A stretch of 64,000 nt of DNA from contig NC_044004.1 in assembly GCF_900496995.4 (NCBI RefSeq), forward strand, positions 50,436,224 through 50,500,223, given 5' to 3'. Each line of letters opens with the position of its first letter. Position 1 is the stretch's first letter. Positions 24,601-35,177 of this stretch are shown in pieces. Position numbers and translations under genes: made by a program. This DNA comes from Aquila chrysaetos chrysaetos (taxonomy: Eukaryota > Chordata > Aves > Accipitriformes > Accipitridae). The notes under the pieces were generated by a model. That model worked only from the letters and a program-made list of their open reading frames with translations. It was not told the origin of the DNA and searched no databases.

Positions 24601-27600
24601 AAGAACAGCTCCTACCTGGGGTGTCACAGAGCTGGGCACACCCGTCCTCATCAGAGCCATCTGCACAGTCCTTCTCCCCATCACACACGTACTCCTGGTC
24701 CACGCACTCGGTGCCGTCACGGCAGGGCACATGTGTGCGAGGACAGGAGAGATGGAGGACCGGGGTCAGGGGTCGTGCAGGGCTGGATGGGAGGGGTGGG
24801 GTATGCGGCACTACCCGTGCAGGACTGGTTGGACGCTGGGTGATAGTAGTTGGCCGTGGGGTAGTGGTCTTGGTTGGCAAGGACTGAGTGGTGGTGGTGG
24901 TGGTGGTGGTGGTGGCAGTGGTGGCGGTGGTGGCAGCTGGTTGCACAGTGGTGGTCTTGGTTGGTGTGGTCCGGGCAGTGGTTGGCGCTGGAGTGGTCTT
25001 GGTTGATGTGGACTGGCTGGTGGTGGTTGGTGATGTGGTAGCCTTGCTGGTTGGTGCACGAGTAGTGGTGGGCACAGTAGTGGTCATGCTTGGTGTAGGT
25101 CTTGTGGTGGAGGTAGTGGGCCGAGCAGCAGTGGTACTTGTGGTTGTCTTCATAGTGGTGGTCACAGGTGGAGGGAGCGGCAGGGCAGACTCCTTGCTTG
25201 GTGGCACTGGCAGAGGCACAGGAACATGAGCCTGGATTTGGGGCTGTGCCATCCCCACACTCCAGGCACCTCCAAGAGCACCCCACATAGCCACCAGCAG
25301 CCAGGCACCCTGCCCCAGCTCAGAGCACCACGGGCCACCCAGCCCCATCAGGTACAGCACCAGTGCCAGGCACAGAGGCACGGCCACTCTTACCAGCCTG
25401 CAGCTCCGAGCCTACGAAGGCCACCACTCCCTGCACGCCTGCTGCCGGCATGGACAGCACAAGGGCCAGCGTCCTCCGGTCCCACAGCAGCAGAGCTGTC
25501 CCGTTTGCTGACACCAGGTATGGTTCGAAGGCAGCCACAAGGCCGTGGGACCAGCTGGGTGCCAGGGTGACTGCTTGCCGCTTGGTCAGACTCAGTGCCC
25601 GTAGGCCTGCGAGGCAGAGGGATGGTGTAGGACCCTGGGGCCCACAGGCACCCTTCGTGGCCCACCCCATGGCCCACCCCGTGCCCCCATAACCCACAGC
25701 TATGGCAGGGACCTCATGGCTGAGGCCAGGGGCTCAGCCATGGGACAGAGTCTGCCCCACGAGCACCCCACTGCCCAGGCAGGGAGCTGCTTCATGTAGG
25801 GCATGGCTTGTCACTCCTGCCTATCTATAGCGACCACCTCCGCTCTCCCTGCTCCCAGGACTCACCCAGGACTGAGCTCCAGAGCAGGCTGAAGGCTCTG
25901 CTATCCATAGCTGCAGGCAGGTCTCCAGGCCAGGTCTCATTCCAGGCATCCCACGGAGCACCCCCAGCCAGGCTCAGCTGCTGCAGGGGCTGCCCACGGG
26001 CTAACCAGTACAGAGCGCCCCGCTGCCAGTCCAAGAAGAGGTGCTGGATGCTGCTGCGAGCACGGTGCAGGATGCGTGGGGACATGTCAGACACCTGGAT
26101 CACCCCGATGTCCCTCCGGTTACACGCGAGCCAGTACAGGTCCCCCGAGCGGATGTCCACACGGGCAGAGCAGACTTGGCAAGAGTAGGCAGACAAGCAG
26201 TTACAAGGCTGTCCCATGACCCCGCTTCTCTGCCTAGTCCCTCCTGCCCCAAAAACCAGGGCACAGCTGCCCAGTGTCTCGGCACAGCCCCAGTGTGGGC
26301 ACCATGGGACTGCTGGGCTCTGCACCCAGGAGATCCTCAGGCCTCAGGGAGCACCAGGAAGGGGAGCGTGCCCTCCATCACCCCATAGGGTCTCACCTGG
26401 CAGCCCAGTTGCAATGGCCTCTCTCCTGCCAGGGTGCCCCACAACACGCAGCAGCGTCCCATGGTCATCCGTCCCGTAGAGCACCGACCTCTGCCAGTCC
26501 ACGTCTTGCAGGTGGAGGGGCTCCTGCCACTCCTGCACCCGTTTTCTGTGTGCTCCAGGGCCCACCTGCACCAGGGAGATGGCCTTCCCCGACGCATACA
26601 CGATGGACAGCTCTGCAGGGTGCAAGGGCAGTGTGTGAGCGTGGCTCCAGGGGCACTGGACGGCATCCCCAGCATAAACCAAGGCAGAAACGTAACAGCA
26701 CTGGTGTGTGCTGGGAACCTCATCCCATCAAAGCCACAGCCCCTTACGGCCTCCCTCTGACTCCCACAGTGATGTGTCCCAGCCCAGGCAGCCAAGCCCA
26801 CCTTGCAGACCCTGCTTACCTGCGCACTTCCCCGAGGGCAGGAGGAAGAGGCCCTCCGGACACGCACACTTGTAGCCCCGAGGGTGCACAGGGGACAGAA
26901 GGCAAAGGTGACTGCACAGGCCCGGAGCACATGCAGCAGTGTCCCCTGGAAGCAAGGGGACATTAAGAGCTCAGGCAGCCGTGACCGCCCATGCCTCTCC
27001 TGATCCCCAAAAAACACAGGCTGTCCCGGGGCTGGATATGGGCTGGCTGACCCAGGCAGGGTAGCAGTGTCACATGAGGCAGGAGGGCTCAGCTTTACCT
27101 GAAGCCATGGGACTCAGCTGCTTTCCTACAGGTTCATACGTCCCCTCTCCCACAACCCCTCATCACAGGACCAGGAGAGCCATCGGGCAGGTCCCAGTGA
27201 GCTCCAGGACCCAGTACAGCCTCCCCCAGCACCCAGGGAAGCAGCAGGGATGCTGCCAGCCCTGCACTGGAGCGGGCGCCCGGCAGGGTACTTACGGGGA
27301 GGCTGCTGCAGCGCATGCAGGACAGTGAAAGCCGAGACAGGGGCACGGAGCAACACTGCATGCTCCTGGGGAGAGACCCGGGTGGCCGACACCAGCTCTG
27401 TGCCATCAGTCCAGAAGAACCGGCTCTCAAACACAGCCAGGCCCAGTGGCTCCGTGTGGCTCCGCAGGACAGCGGGAAAGGAGTGGCGCCCGCTGCCATC
27501 CACCTGCAGCGTCTCGATGGACTGGGGACAAGGCAAGGCACGGTGACCATGTGGCACCCCCACACCCCGGCACTGTCCCACAGCCACGGGGCTCACAGTG

Positions 27601-30600
27601 GTGCCTTCTCCCTCCCAGCCCAGGGATGTGTGCCAGACCCGGGCACCACTCCGTGCTCCCTCCCATGCCTTGGTTGTAGTCACAGGGGAACCAGGGCCGC
27701 CCTCCCCACTCCCACCTCATCGCCTCCCAGCAACTGGGGGGTCAGAACCCTGCTGCCCTGCATCCCTACCTCCTTGTACTCGCTGATCCAGTACAGCCTG
27801 CCAGCCACATGGTCCAGGCTCAGCCCCACAGGCTCCTCCATGGACACCGCTGTGAGCTCCCGCCGGTTTGAGCCATCCATGCCAGCTGCAGCAATGACTG
27901 TTCGGCCCCTCTGCCCGCGATTGACCCAGTACAGGGACCTGGGGGCAGGCACTAAGCACCCACTTCACAGCATAACACCAGTGCTGCCACAGCCCCACAG
28001 CAGGCATGACATGGTCAGCACCAGCATCACTCACCCAGGAGCCCGGGGCCAACCCCGGCTCACTCACACCTCACCTTGCAGCTGGATGCACTGTCAGCTG
28101 CTCCGGTGCCACGTCCTTCCCCAGCACTGTCACGTAGCCCCTGCCATCGCCCAGCCCCGCGCAGATGGCTGCAGGGTGACTACTGGCCCAGTACAGCTGG
28201 CCTGTGAACCAGTCCACAGAGATGCTGTTCACCTCCCCGGCATCTGCAGAGACAGAGCAATTTAAGGCACACCACCTCTGCTCCGGGCCAGGAGGCAAAA
28301 CCCACGTTGCCCCTTCCTCTACAGGAAAGGCAGGGCTGGGGTGGCAGGCCAGCTCTCAGCTCCCATCTCAGCCCCGCTACGGCACCCAGCACCCTCACTC
28401 CTCCCCACCTGCATAGAGGGGCTGCGTGCCCTTCCCTGGGAGATGAGCCCGGAGCTCGCCCTCCTCTGTCAGCCAGTAGTAGGTTTCTCGGAGCAGGTCG
28501 TACACCAGGGCACGGGGTTTGGTATCAGTGGAGAGCAGGGGCCGGTAGGCTTGGGTCCGCACATCCAGAAGGGCCAGGTCCTGCCCCACGGCCACCAGGA
28601 TCTGCGTCGCGTTGTCTGCCAGGGCAAGGGGGATGTCAGCCAGTGAGCGGGGACGTGGCTCGCTGGGGTCACGGCCCAGCCCCTCGGACAGCCCGGTCTG
28701 CCCGGCTCGCCCTACCTGCCACTTCGCAGGTGGTGCCATGCCACAGGGTGTAGCCCTGGAGGCAGGCGCAGCTGAAAGCGCCCGGGGTGTTGCTGCACAG
28801 CTGGCTGCAGGGGCTGTACTCCAGGGAACACTCGTCCACATCTGCGGGGATAGGTGCAGCCAGAAGCCTGCCACACAGCTGGCTAGCCACCCCCAGACAG
28901 CACCACCACTGCTCCCCAGGGACCACAGGCAGGCTCCCTAGATACCAGGACCTGGGCCCCAGCCCCAAAACGCACCAGCTGCCTCTAGGACATGACCTAG
29001 ACACAGTCTTTGCGGGGCCAGGCATGACACGCAGGCAGGAACAGGGCTGAAGCAGGCGTTCCCGCACAAGCGCCGGCTCCGGGGAGACCCTGCTTTTGGC
29101 AGCCGAGGCCACACATGCCCGAAGCGTGTACACCTTGACCTCTCCTTACCAGCACAGTTCTGCCCATCAGCCTGCAGCACCCAGCCGGCCCCACAGGAGC
29201 ACTGCACTCCCCAGTGCGTGTCAGTGCACGTCTCCGCGCAGCCCCCGTTGCGTACGAAGCAGCTCCGACCTGCAGGGACACAGCAGAGGGGTGACATGAT
29301 GCAGGACAGCTCTGTGGCTCCCCCGGGCCCCAGCCACGCGGGCAGTGGCCGGCAGCCACACGCAACTCACCACATGTGCTGGGCTCGTCGGTGCCGTCCA
29401 GGCAGTCATCCTCATCATTGCACATCAGGGACTCCAGGATACACTTCCCCTCGTCGCACCGCACCATGCCAGGAGGGCAGGGGGCTATGGTGCACACAGC
29501 TCACGTCAGGAGGGCAGACCGATACCAGGTGGGCACAGGGGAGGCCGTGGGTCCCTGACTCATGGGGAGACCCCGCAAAGCATCAACAGGTTCCCGGAAT
29601 GCTTGCCACCATCCCAAGGGGAGCTGGGGCCCAAGAAGGCAAAGTACCCCTTACATCACACATGGCCTGGACAGGTCTCACCCCACCGAGGAGCATCCAG
29701 CGCGCTTGCTTACCACAGACATCTTCATCTGAGGAATCACCACAGTTGTCAATCCCGTTGCACTTCCACTCGGCCATGATGCACACCCTGTTCCTGCACT
29801 GCCACTGCCCAGGCAGACAGGGCTGCTGGGGACACCCCTCCTCATCCCAGCCATCCTCGCAGTCCTGGTGCCGATCGCACAGCTCCCAGTGTGGGATGCA
29901 GTGGTGGGTGCCGGGACACTGCACCTTCTTTGCCCCACACACTGAGGGAACAGAGCAGCACTCACACCCTGCCCTGTGCCCCCAGCCACCCCCACTCAGC
30001 CCCCCAGCAGAGACTACGTACCACAGTCCTGCTCATCAGAGCCATCCAGGCAGTCAGCAGCACCATCGCAACGCCAGCTGCTAGAAACACACCGGCCGTC
30101 ATCACACTGCCAAACATGGGGGTCTCCGCCACAGGCAACATCTGCAGGGACAGCACACGGTCACTGGGACCTACCGCTCCGGCACAACCACAAGGGTCCC
30201 CTCCATCCTGGCACAGGGCAGGTGCTGGCAATGCCTGAGGGGCTCTGCCAAGGGGCTGGCCCACAGCAGCCCCCAACAGGGCTCTCGGGCAGGTGGGGCG
30301 CTGCCTCGCTCAGCTTGGGATCCAGGATACGCCCCCGTGCCACAGACATCCCCCAGGAGCTCTGGGGCACACACGTCCCTGCGGGGTGCCACACAGGAGC
30401 CACTGGCAGAGCCAGCAAGGAGCGAGGTGCCTCTGGCCTGCCCTGCCCCACCACCTGCCAGAGCGGCTGGGCCCCTCGATGCCCGAGCAGCGCAGCCCCT
30501 CAAGCCACCCCGCGACAGAGGATGGGTGCCAGCTTCCCCTCGCTCACCGCACTGCTCGTCCGTCCCGTCGGGACACTGCTGCTCGCCATCGCAGAGCCAG

Positions 30601-31272
30601 GGAACGGGGATGCAGCCGGCACCACAGGCGGCTTGGCGTGAGGCCGCGCATGTGGGGCTGGCGGGCGCTGCGGGAGAGAGGGATGCCGGCCCCTGGTCAG
30701 CCTGGGCAGCCACGGCCAGCACCCGCCGGCGCGCACCCCACGCAGCTCCCTGCTCTGCTTGGGGGTCCCAGCACAGCCCCGCAGAGTGGGGGACTGGCCC
30801 CAGCCAGGGGCACCCCAGGACCTCGTGCAGGGCTGGAGGGAGAACTGCAGCCTCTCGTTCTCCCCCACCCAGGGAAGGCAGGGACCCCCCAGCCCCTCCC
30901 CCAGACAGCGGGACAGGGCTACTCAGGGTGCAGGACCCCCCCACGCTGTCAGGGTGGGAAGGATGCCACAGAGGGCAGGAACCCCCACATCACCGGGGAG
31001 TGGGGAGAATGGGGACACCCTAGGTGGCGGGGACACCCCCCCCCCCCATAGCCCATCGCGGGGGGTGGCCAGCAAGCAGCCCTGAGGCAGCGGGCGCCCA
31101 CCGCAGCCCCTCGGGATGGGGCAGGGACCCCCCCCGCCCCCCTCGGCCCCGGCTCACGGGCGCGGCGGGTCCCGGCACCGGCGGCGATCCCGGCCAGCAG
31201 CAGCGGCGGCAGGAGGATGCTGAGGAGGACCAGGAGCAGGCGGAGCGGCGGCGGCGGCGGGGGGCGGCCCAT
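17740..31272 (-). CDS. LDL-receptor-related protein, ~2,232 aa, 13 LDLa repeats and four beta-propellers (LRP13-type candidate)
   Basis: Large type-I membrane receptor of the LDL-receptor family, reconstructed from 33 GT-AG exons whose phases agree throughout (6,699 coding bases including stop). Order: signal peptide; five LDLa; two EGF; propeller; EGF; degenerate propeller; Thr-rich insert; seven LDLa; two EGF; propeller; EGF; propeller; EGF; LDLa; Pro-rich stalk; EGF; membrane span (about 2147-2170); 62-residue tail. All 13 LDLa keep the calcium-binding D-x-x-D-E pattern. Family knowledge points to endocytosis of lipoproteins or other ligands at the cell surface. The layout is neither LRP1/1B/2 (larger) nor LRP4/5/6 (different LDLa placement). 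LRP13, described in oviparous vertebrates as an ovarian receptor, is my best guess but is unproven. The last 30-base exon is the least certain. The gene has a compact body in a GC-rich setting and lies tail-to-tail with CLDN23. Confidence 0.88.
18784..22162 (-). other. LRP-like gene, exons 22-30: propellers 3 and 4, EGFs, LDLa 13
   Basis: Propeller 3 (257 aa): 21944-22162, 21533-21716, 21038-21239 and 20803-20967, with blades KVFWMDL, NLYWTDG, LLYWSEV, RIFWLDE and QLYWSER. Exon 26 (20316-20516) holds an EGF and the start of propeller 4. Propeller 4 continues in 19680-20223 (544 bases, unusually long; SLYFAEV, NLYWIGG, RLYWADR), 19403-19531 and 19109-19216. Exon 30 (18784-19020) has an EGF ([12 protein letters not shown]) and LDLa 13 (ending DGSDESDC). 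Its donor is inside the last Cys codon, as in exon 19. The exon 24 donor is GTCTGT, a weaker but acceptable site. Confidence 0.87.
22505..25206 (-). other. LRP-like gene, exons 16-21: Thr-rich insert, LDLa 6-12, EGF pair
   Basis: Exons: 24616-25206 (Thr-rich segment, then LDLa 6), 24001-24216 (LDLa 7-8), 23544-23782 (LDLa 9 and most of 10), 23332-23461 (end of 10, then 11), 22808-22986 (LDLa 12 and the start of an EGF), 22505-22691 (end of that EGF and a calcium-binding EGF starting DIDEC). Two junctions support the model strongly: exon 19 ends in T and exon 20 starts GC, restoring a needed Cys. Exon 18 likewise ends after DEQ, and exon 19 begins with the GC pair that closes the LDLa. Confidence 0.9.
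24823..25162 (-). repeat. Thr-rich mucin-like segment with (ACC)n runs in the LRP-like gene
   Basis: Within exon 16, about 114 codons of which roughly half are Thr, with Ser, Pro, Ala and Lys between. On the + strand it appears as (GGT)n; the purest run is at about 24889-24917. The segment keeps the reading frame open and joins directly to LDLa 6. Such regions are usually heavily O-glycosylated and act as extended stalks. It is a likely site of length variation. Confidence 0.9.
25394..29269 (-). other. LRP-like gene, exons 6-15: EGF pair, propeller 1, EGF, propeller 2
   Basis: Exons: 29150-29269 and 28716-28841 (EGF; the second begins DVDEC, calcium-binding type). Propeller 1 (257 aa): 28409-28615, 28075-28243, 27770-27938 and 27296-27521, with blades [23 protein letters not shown] and RFFWTDG. 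EGF: 26820-26945. Propeller 2 (246 aa): 26397-26612, 25866-26174 and 25394-25606. Its YWTD blades are worn ([23 protein letters not shown]), and later blades have no YWTD at all (LLLWDRRT). The length still fits a six-blade propeller. Confidence 0.88.
29371..31272 (-). other. LRP-like gene, exons 1-5: signal peptide and LDLa 1-5
   Basis: Exons (high to low): 31158-31272, 30548-30667, 30022-30141, 29714-29941, 29371-29484. Exon 1 starts at the first ATG and gives a Pro-rich start ([11 protein letters not shown]), then a strongly hydrophobic core ([20 protein letters not shown]), a clear signal peptide. Exons 2, 3 and 5 hold one LDLa each. Exon 4 holds two in tandem, suggesting a lost intron. 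Every junction is phase 1, as usual for LDLa modules. The calcium-site texts are [39 protein letters not shown] and [11 protein letters not shown]. Confidence 0.9.
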
Positions 31273-31800
31273 GGCGGCGGTGGCGAGGGGCGGCTTCGGG
31301 GGGCCCGGCCAGCGGAGGGGAGCGCGCCGCTGCCGCCGCCGCCGCCTTTATGCCCGGGCGCGGGCAGCCATTGGGCACCGCGGGCACCGCCCGCCGCCGG
31401 CGGAGACCCCGGCCCGCCCCGCTACCGCGGGGGCTGCGCCGGGCTGACCCGGGGAGCCTCCAGCCAGGGTCTGGTGGCGAGGGGGGGGACGGCCTCGGGC
31501 GGGGCAGCTGCGGTCCCAGGCCGGGCACGCTCGGGGCCCGCCGCCCCCCCAAGAGCTGGGGGATGTAAAGGGTCCCCAAACCGCACCGCCCCCCCCGCCC
31601 CCTCGCTCCGCTGGCCCGTCTCGTCCCGCTGCGCGGGGCCGCCTTATCGGCCTGGGATTGTTGTGAGAACCGGGTTCCGCAGCACCTGCGCCGGGCGTGG
31701 GAAAGCAGCGGCAGCCTTGAACGCGGGGGCATCCCCCGAAAACACCGGCCTGGTGCTGCGCACAGCTGCCCGCCCGGCCGCCGCCGGTCCTCGACCTTGA
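31040..31800 (-). promoter_or_regulatory. CpG island at the 5' end of the LRP-like gene
   Basis: Very G+C-rich and CpG-dense region covering exon 1, the first part of intron 1 and about 500 bases upstream. It contains long C runs (31037-31047) and CCG repeats (31330-31346). Confidence 0.7.
31345..31374 (-). promoter_or_regulatory. Core promoter candidate of the LRP-like gene: CCAAT box and TATA-like site
   Basis: On the minus strand, CCAAT (31374-31370) is followed 17 bases later by CATAAAGG (31352-31345), a TATA-like string, 70-80 bases before the ATG at 31272. This would put the transcription start near 31320 and give a 5' UTR of about 50 bases. The TATA-like site is non-canonical. Confidence 0.45.
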
Positions 31801-32585
31801 GGGCTGCGAAGGAGCCGCCGGAGCACAACAAGGAGAGCAAAAGCAGCGGCTGAGGGAGGAAAACAGCCCAACAAGAGGATAAGGCACCTGCCACCGCCTG
31901 GGAAAGGAGCCTTCTCCCACCGGGCAAAGCGGAGAGGCATGGCCCAAGCCGAGGAGATGGCCCCGGGGGCACGGGGGGGGGGGGGTCAGCAGGGCTCCTG
32001 GCCATGCACCCGGGGGAAGCTGGCAGCGTGCTGCCCCTCCACGGCTTTTGGCTTGCCAGCCGGCTGCGCGGGGTGGCATGAGTGTCTGTGCACCCCGAAG
32101 ACCAGCCTGTGCTTCAAGCGCATCCATTGCCTGTGGATGCTGTGCATTCATCCTCTCCAGCCTCCCCATGAAACTCCCCACACGTGAGCTGAATCCGGGC
32201 AGTTACTGCTGTGGGTACACACTCACAGGCAGACAACTGTCTTGTCTATGAGATGTTCAGGCACGTACAAGGGGCATTTGCTCAGGAAGGGAAAGCTCTT
32301 GGTGTGATCTCCTGCATGCTGTGGATATACTGGATGCCAGCCACGGGGCTGGCACAGGAAGGGCTCTGGCACAGCCAAGTCAGCTGGGAGCTCAGGGCAG
32401 AGGCACCATCGGGTAGATGGAAAGACCAGGGTGTTGCACAAGGGAGATGTCCCCGGCCCATGACATGGCCGGAGAGACCATTTGTCCCAGGATGTGGTGC
32501 CCCGTGAGCGTTAGGCACCCCCCTGTGCCCATACGCACCCCTGCCAGTACTGCAGCCGAGGGGGTAGATTCGCCCAGCTGTCCTC
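31801..32585. other. Non-coding flank 5' of the LRP-like gene
   Basis: Falling G+C content away from the CpG island. No gene recognised. Confidence 0.5.
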
Positions 32586-32779
32586 TCTCTCTGGGGCAGC
32601 GTCCCAGCGGCCCTGGGCAATTGGTTTCCCCAGGGGGCTTCCCAGGAAACAGAAGTGTGCAGGTCCCAGGGACGATGAGCACCCCTGTGGCAGGGACACC
32701 AGGCAAGGGGGTCCTAGTGGTCGGGGGAGGGAGCGGAAAGGACAGATGGACGCACAACAGAGCAGTATCCAGGCACCCT

Positions 32780-33190
32780 CAGGCCGTGCAGAAAGCCCCG
32801 ATGCCCTCATCACCCCTACAGGCCAGCACCGAGAGCTGTGGTAGGTCCCTGGGGATCTGCCCCATCTCCAGGGGCTGCCCCAGCCCTGCCACCCCCCCAG
32901 CATGCTCTTTTCTCCCCAGGATGTCCAGCACTGCCTCCACCCAGGCACTGAGCCTGTACCACTGCGAGAGCCAACCGAAGGAAGGGGACAAAGAGACTCC
33001 CCCCAAGAGCAATACCTCTGTGATGGGAAGGAGGAGGACAGCACTTCGGGCAGGCCCCAGCAGGGACCCTCCTGCCTCCCTGGGCTGCCCAGGGAGGTGC
33101 CCAGCATATGTGATCCTTTTCCTGCTTTCCATATCATTTCCTCAGGCTGGGAAGGGGCCATGGCAGCCTGCCCAGGTGGATGTGCAAGCC
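32780..33190 (+). pseudogene. Inverted, decayed copy of the LRP-like gene's cytosolic-tail exon and flanking introns
   Basis: Plus-strand 32920-33033 matches exon 32 of the LRP-like gene, which is on the minus strand at 17865-18000. The copy reads SSTASTQALSLYHCESQP where the gene reads [18 protein letters not shown]. Homology continues into the upstream intron (ggatctgccccatctc in both, then ctccccag before the exon) and the downstream intron (gcaggccc..agggacc.ccctgcc and catatg..gatcctt). The copy has lost most of the acidic run. It lacks 13 bases that include the NEAY motif, which shifts the frame, and it has no GTGAGT donor (gagGACAG instead). Weak similarity to exon 31 may extend it to about 32590. 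It cannot encode a tail and is a remnant. Confidence 0.75.
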
Positions 33191-33199
33191 CCTAGTAGT

Positions 33200-35170
33200 T
33201 CTCTGGGCTGGGGGTTGCAATGTGCATTGCTCCTGGGAGACTAGTGGGCTCTCCTTGCCCACCTGTCCTTGAGTTTAATTCCAGCATGGCATTTGCCTTC
33301 CCCTGATATCAGGCTCCCCCCGTGGCTTAACCATGCCACCGAAGCAGTAACTCCTGGCAGCAGCTGGCTGGCAAGTGCAGGTGGCAGCAGAGGGACTGTG
33401 GAATAGGGTCCAGAAGTTAGTGGGTGCACCTGAGCATTAGCCTGAGGAGCTGGGGCAGCAGTGGTGGACACCTGGTGTGGCCAGCCTCTTAAAATGCAGG
33501 AGATTTTTTTTAAAAGCGTGATTTTAAGTCAAAGTATTTAAAATATATGTGTATATATAGAAGAACGTACAGGTATATGTATGCACAGACAGTGGCCCAC
33601 TGTACACAATTATATTCATATGCACAGACAGTGGCTTTTGCTCTACGAGGTACTGGCTTTTTTTTCCCCAAGTTCTGGAGAGATTTCAGGTTTTTCTTTA
33701 CAATTCCATCAGTTGGGAAGTCTCCTTTTCTCACTGACATTTAGATTGTCCTTTCTCTGCCTCCAAAAGCTAGGGGGGGGGGGGTTGAAGATAGCAAAAA
33801 GCTCTCACCAAAATGATGAGAGGGAGTAAATCAGTGCTCACTTGAACAGCAGCATGCAAAATGCTATATAAAAGTCCAGCACCATGTCCCAATAAGTGCA
33901 AAATAACATTTTCACCTTTAACTATTCCTAGTACAGCAAACAATTTTTTCAAATATCCAAAGGCTGTTTCACATTAGTGTGATCGATTTTATGTTGTTCA
34001 CATAAAATTATATGTATCCTTTCTGCTATATGATTGATCAAATTCTCTTCTCATTGTTTGTGTAAGAAGTTTTAAACTATTCCTGTTTACCTACAGTGAC
34101 TTTTAAGCACTCTTTTCCTAAAGATGAGGGATGTCATGCTTGTAAAGAAAAAAAATTTCAGTGGGACACCTTGCCTCACATCAGTTATTAAGCTACTGCA
34201 ACCTTATTCCCATAAAGAAAGTACAGTTCTACTTGACTCTGTGCTGAGTGTCCGTGCTCAAAATTAAACTGCCTGCAATCTGTTGTCTAAAATTTATTCC
34301 AGCAGAAAAACTGGATTTCATGAAACACCCATTTCTTCCTAGGAAAACATCTTATTCAATGCTGAAGTTCCTCAAAATAAAATTTCAGAGCATTCCAAAC
34401 TATTTTAATAAAGGTGGTTTTTATTTCAGCTTCAAACTGAAATACCCTTGTGGCCAGTACACGTGCCCAGCACCAGCCCCAAAGCAAGCAGCAGCGGCGG
34501 CGGCAGCATCTGCCTTGGTGGGTGTTTTAATGAGCAACGAAGCGGTCTCACAAGTGATATTTTCAGCCTCCAAGATCCTCAGCATAGGCAGGAGGAGCAC
34601 AAACACTGAGACCTGTGGACAAGTCCTCCCACCTCCCAGATACCAAACAGCCCTGGAAAAATAAGTTTACAAACCTAAGGCACTGCTGGTGAGAACTAGG
34701 AAATACTAGCACCTGCTGTGATGCAGCATGGCAAGAAACTTAAAGTAACAGCACCCTTTACCATAGTATTCTTTCCATTAATTAAAAGGGTTAATTTTGA
34801 AAGGAATGACATTCAGGCAAGCTGGAGGAATAATTTCATGAATGCACTAAGGAAACAATTTCTTGCTCTCAGCAGTAACAAGAGCTACACTGCTCTCATA
34901 ACCCTAGAAGTGGTTGGAAACTTGATGTGTTTGCTCTCATGCCATTTGTTTCAGAACAGAACAGGAGAGGACGATCTTTTCAAGAAGCGAGTGAATTATC
35001 AGGGTAAGGAAATTGAGCCGGTTTCAACCTCTTTCACTGATTCTGGAAAATAAATCCAGAAGGTACTGTTTAGTGCCCAAAAGGGTCTAAAAATGTTTGC
35101 CTGTTTTCAAAGAACTCTAAGCTCGCGATTGCATCTCCCCCACATGCTTGTCATCCTGCTCTTCCCCAGT
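33200..35170. other. AT-rich non-coding block
   Basis: A marked drop in G+C begins near 33480, with strings such as aaatatatgtgtatatatag. A short GCGGCGGCGGCAGC island sits at 34488-34507. No coding gene is recognisable; it may be regulatory or old repeat. Confidence 0.4.
33580..33635. repeat. Two-copy direct repeat, 39-base spacing
   Basis: tatgcacagacagtggc occurs at 33580-33596 and again at 33619-33635 inside an AT-rich block. Confidence 0.8.
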
Positions 35171-35177
35171 CCGGTGA

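Noticed and set aside
24888-25229. Val/Gly-rich + strand open frame opposite LRP exon 16
   Set aside because: It is the complement of the Thr-rich (ACC)n coding segment and has no independent support.
32417-33244. 275-codon + strand open frame upstream of the LRP-like gene as an independent gene
   Set aside because: The only recognisable part is the inverted copy of the LRP tail exon, which has lost its donor and is shifted. The rest is GC-driven open frame.
34248-34664. 138-codon + strand frame with an alanine run
   Set aside because: No homology recognised. The Ala run comes from a short GCGGCGGCGG tract, and the minus strand is equally open.
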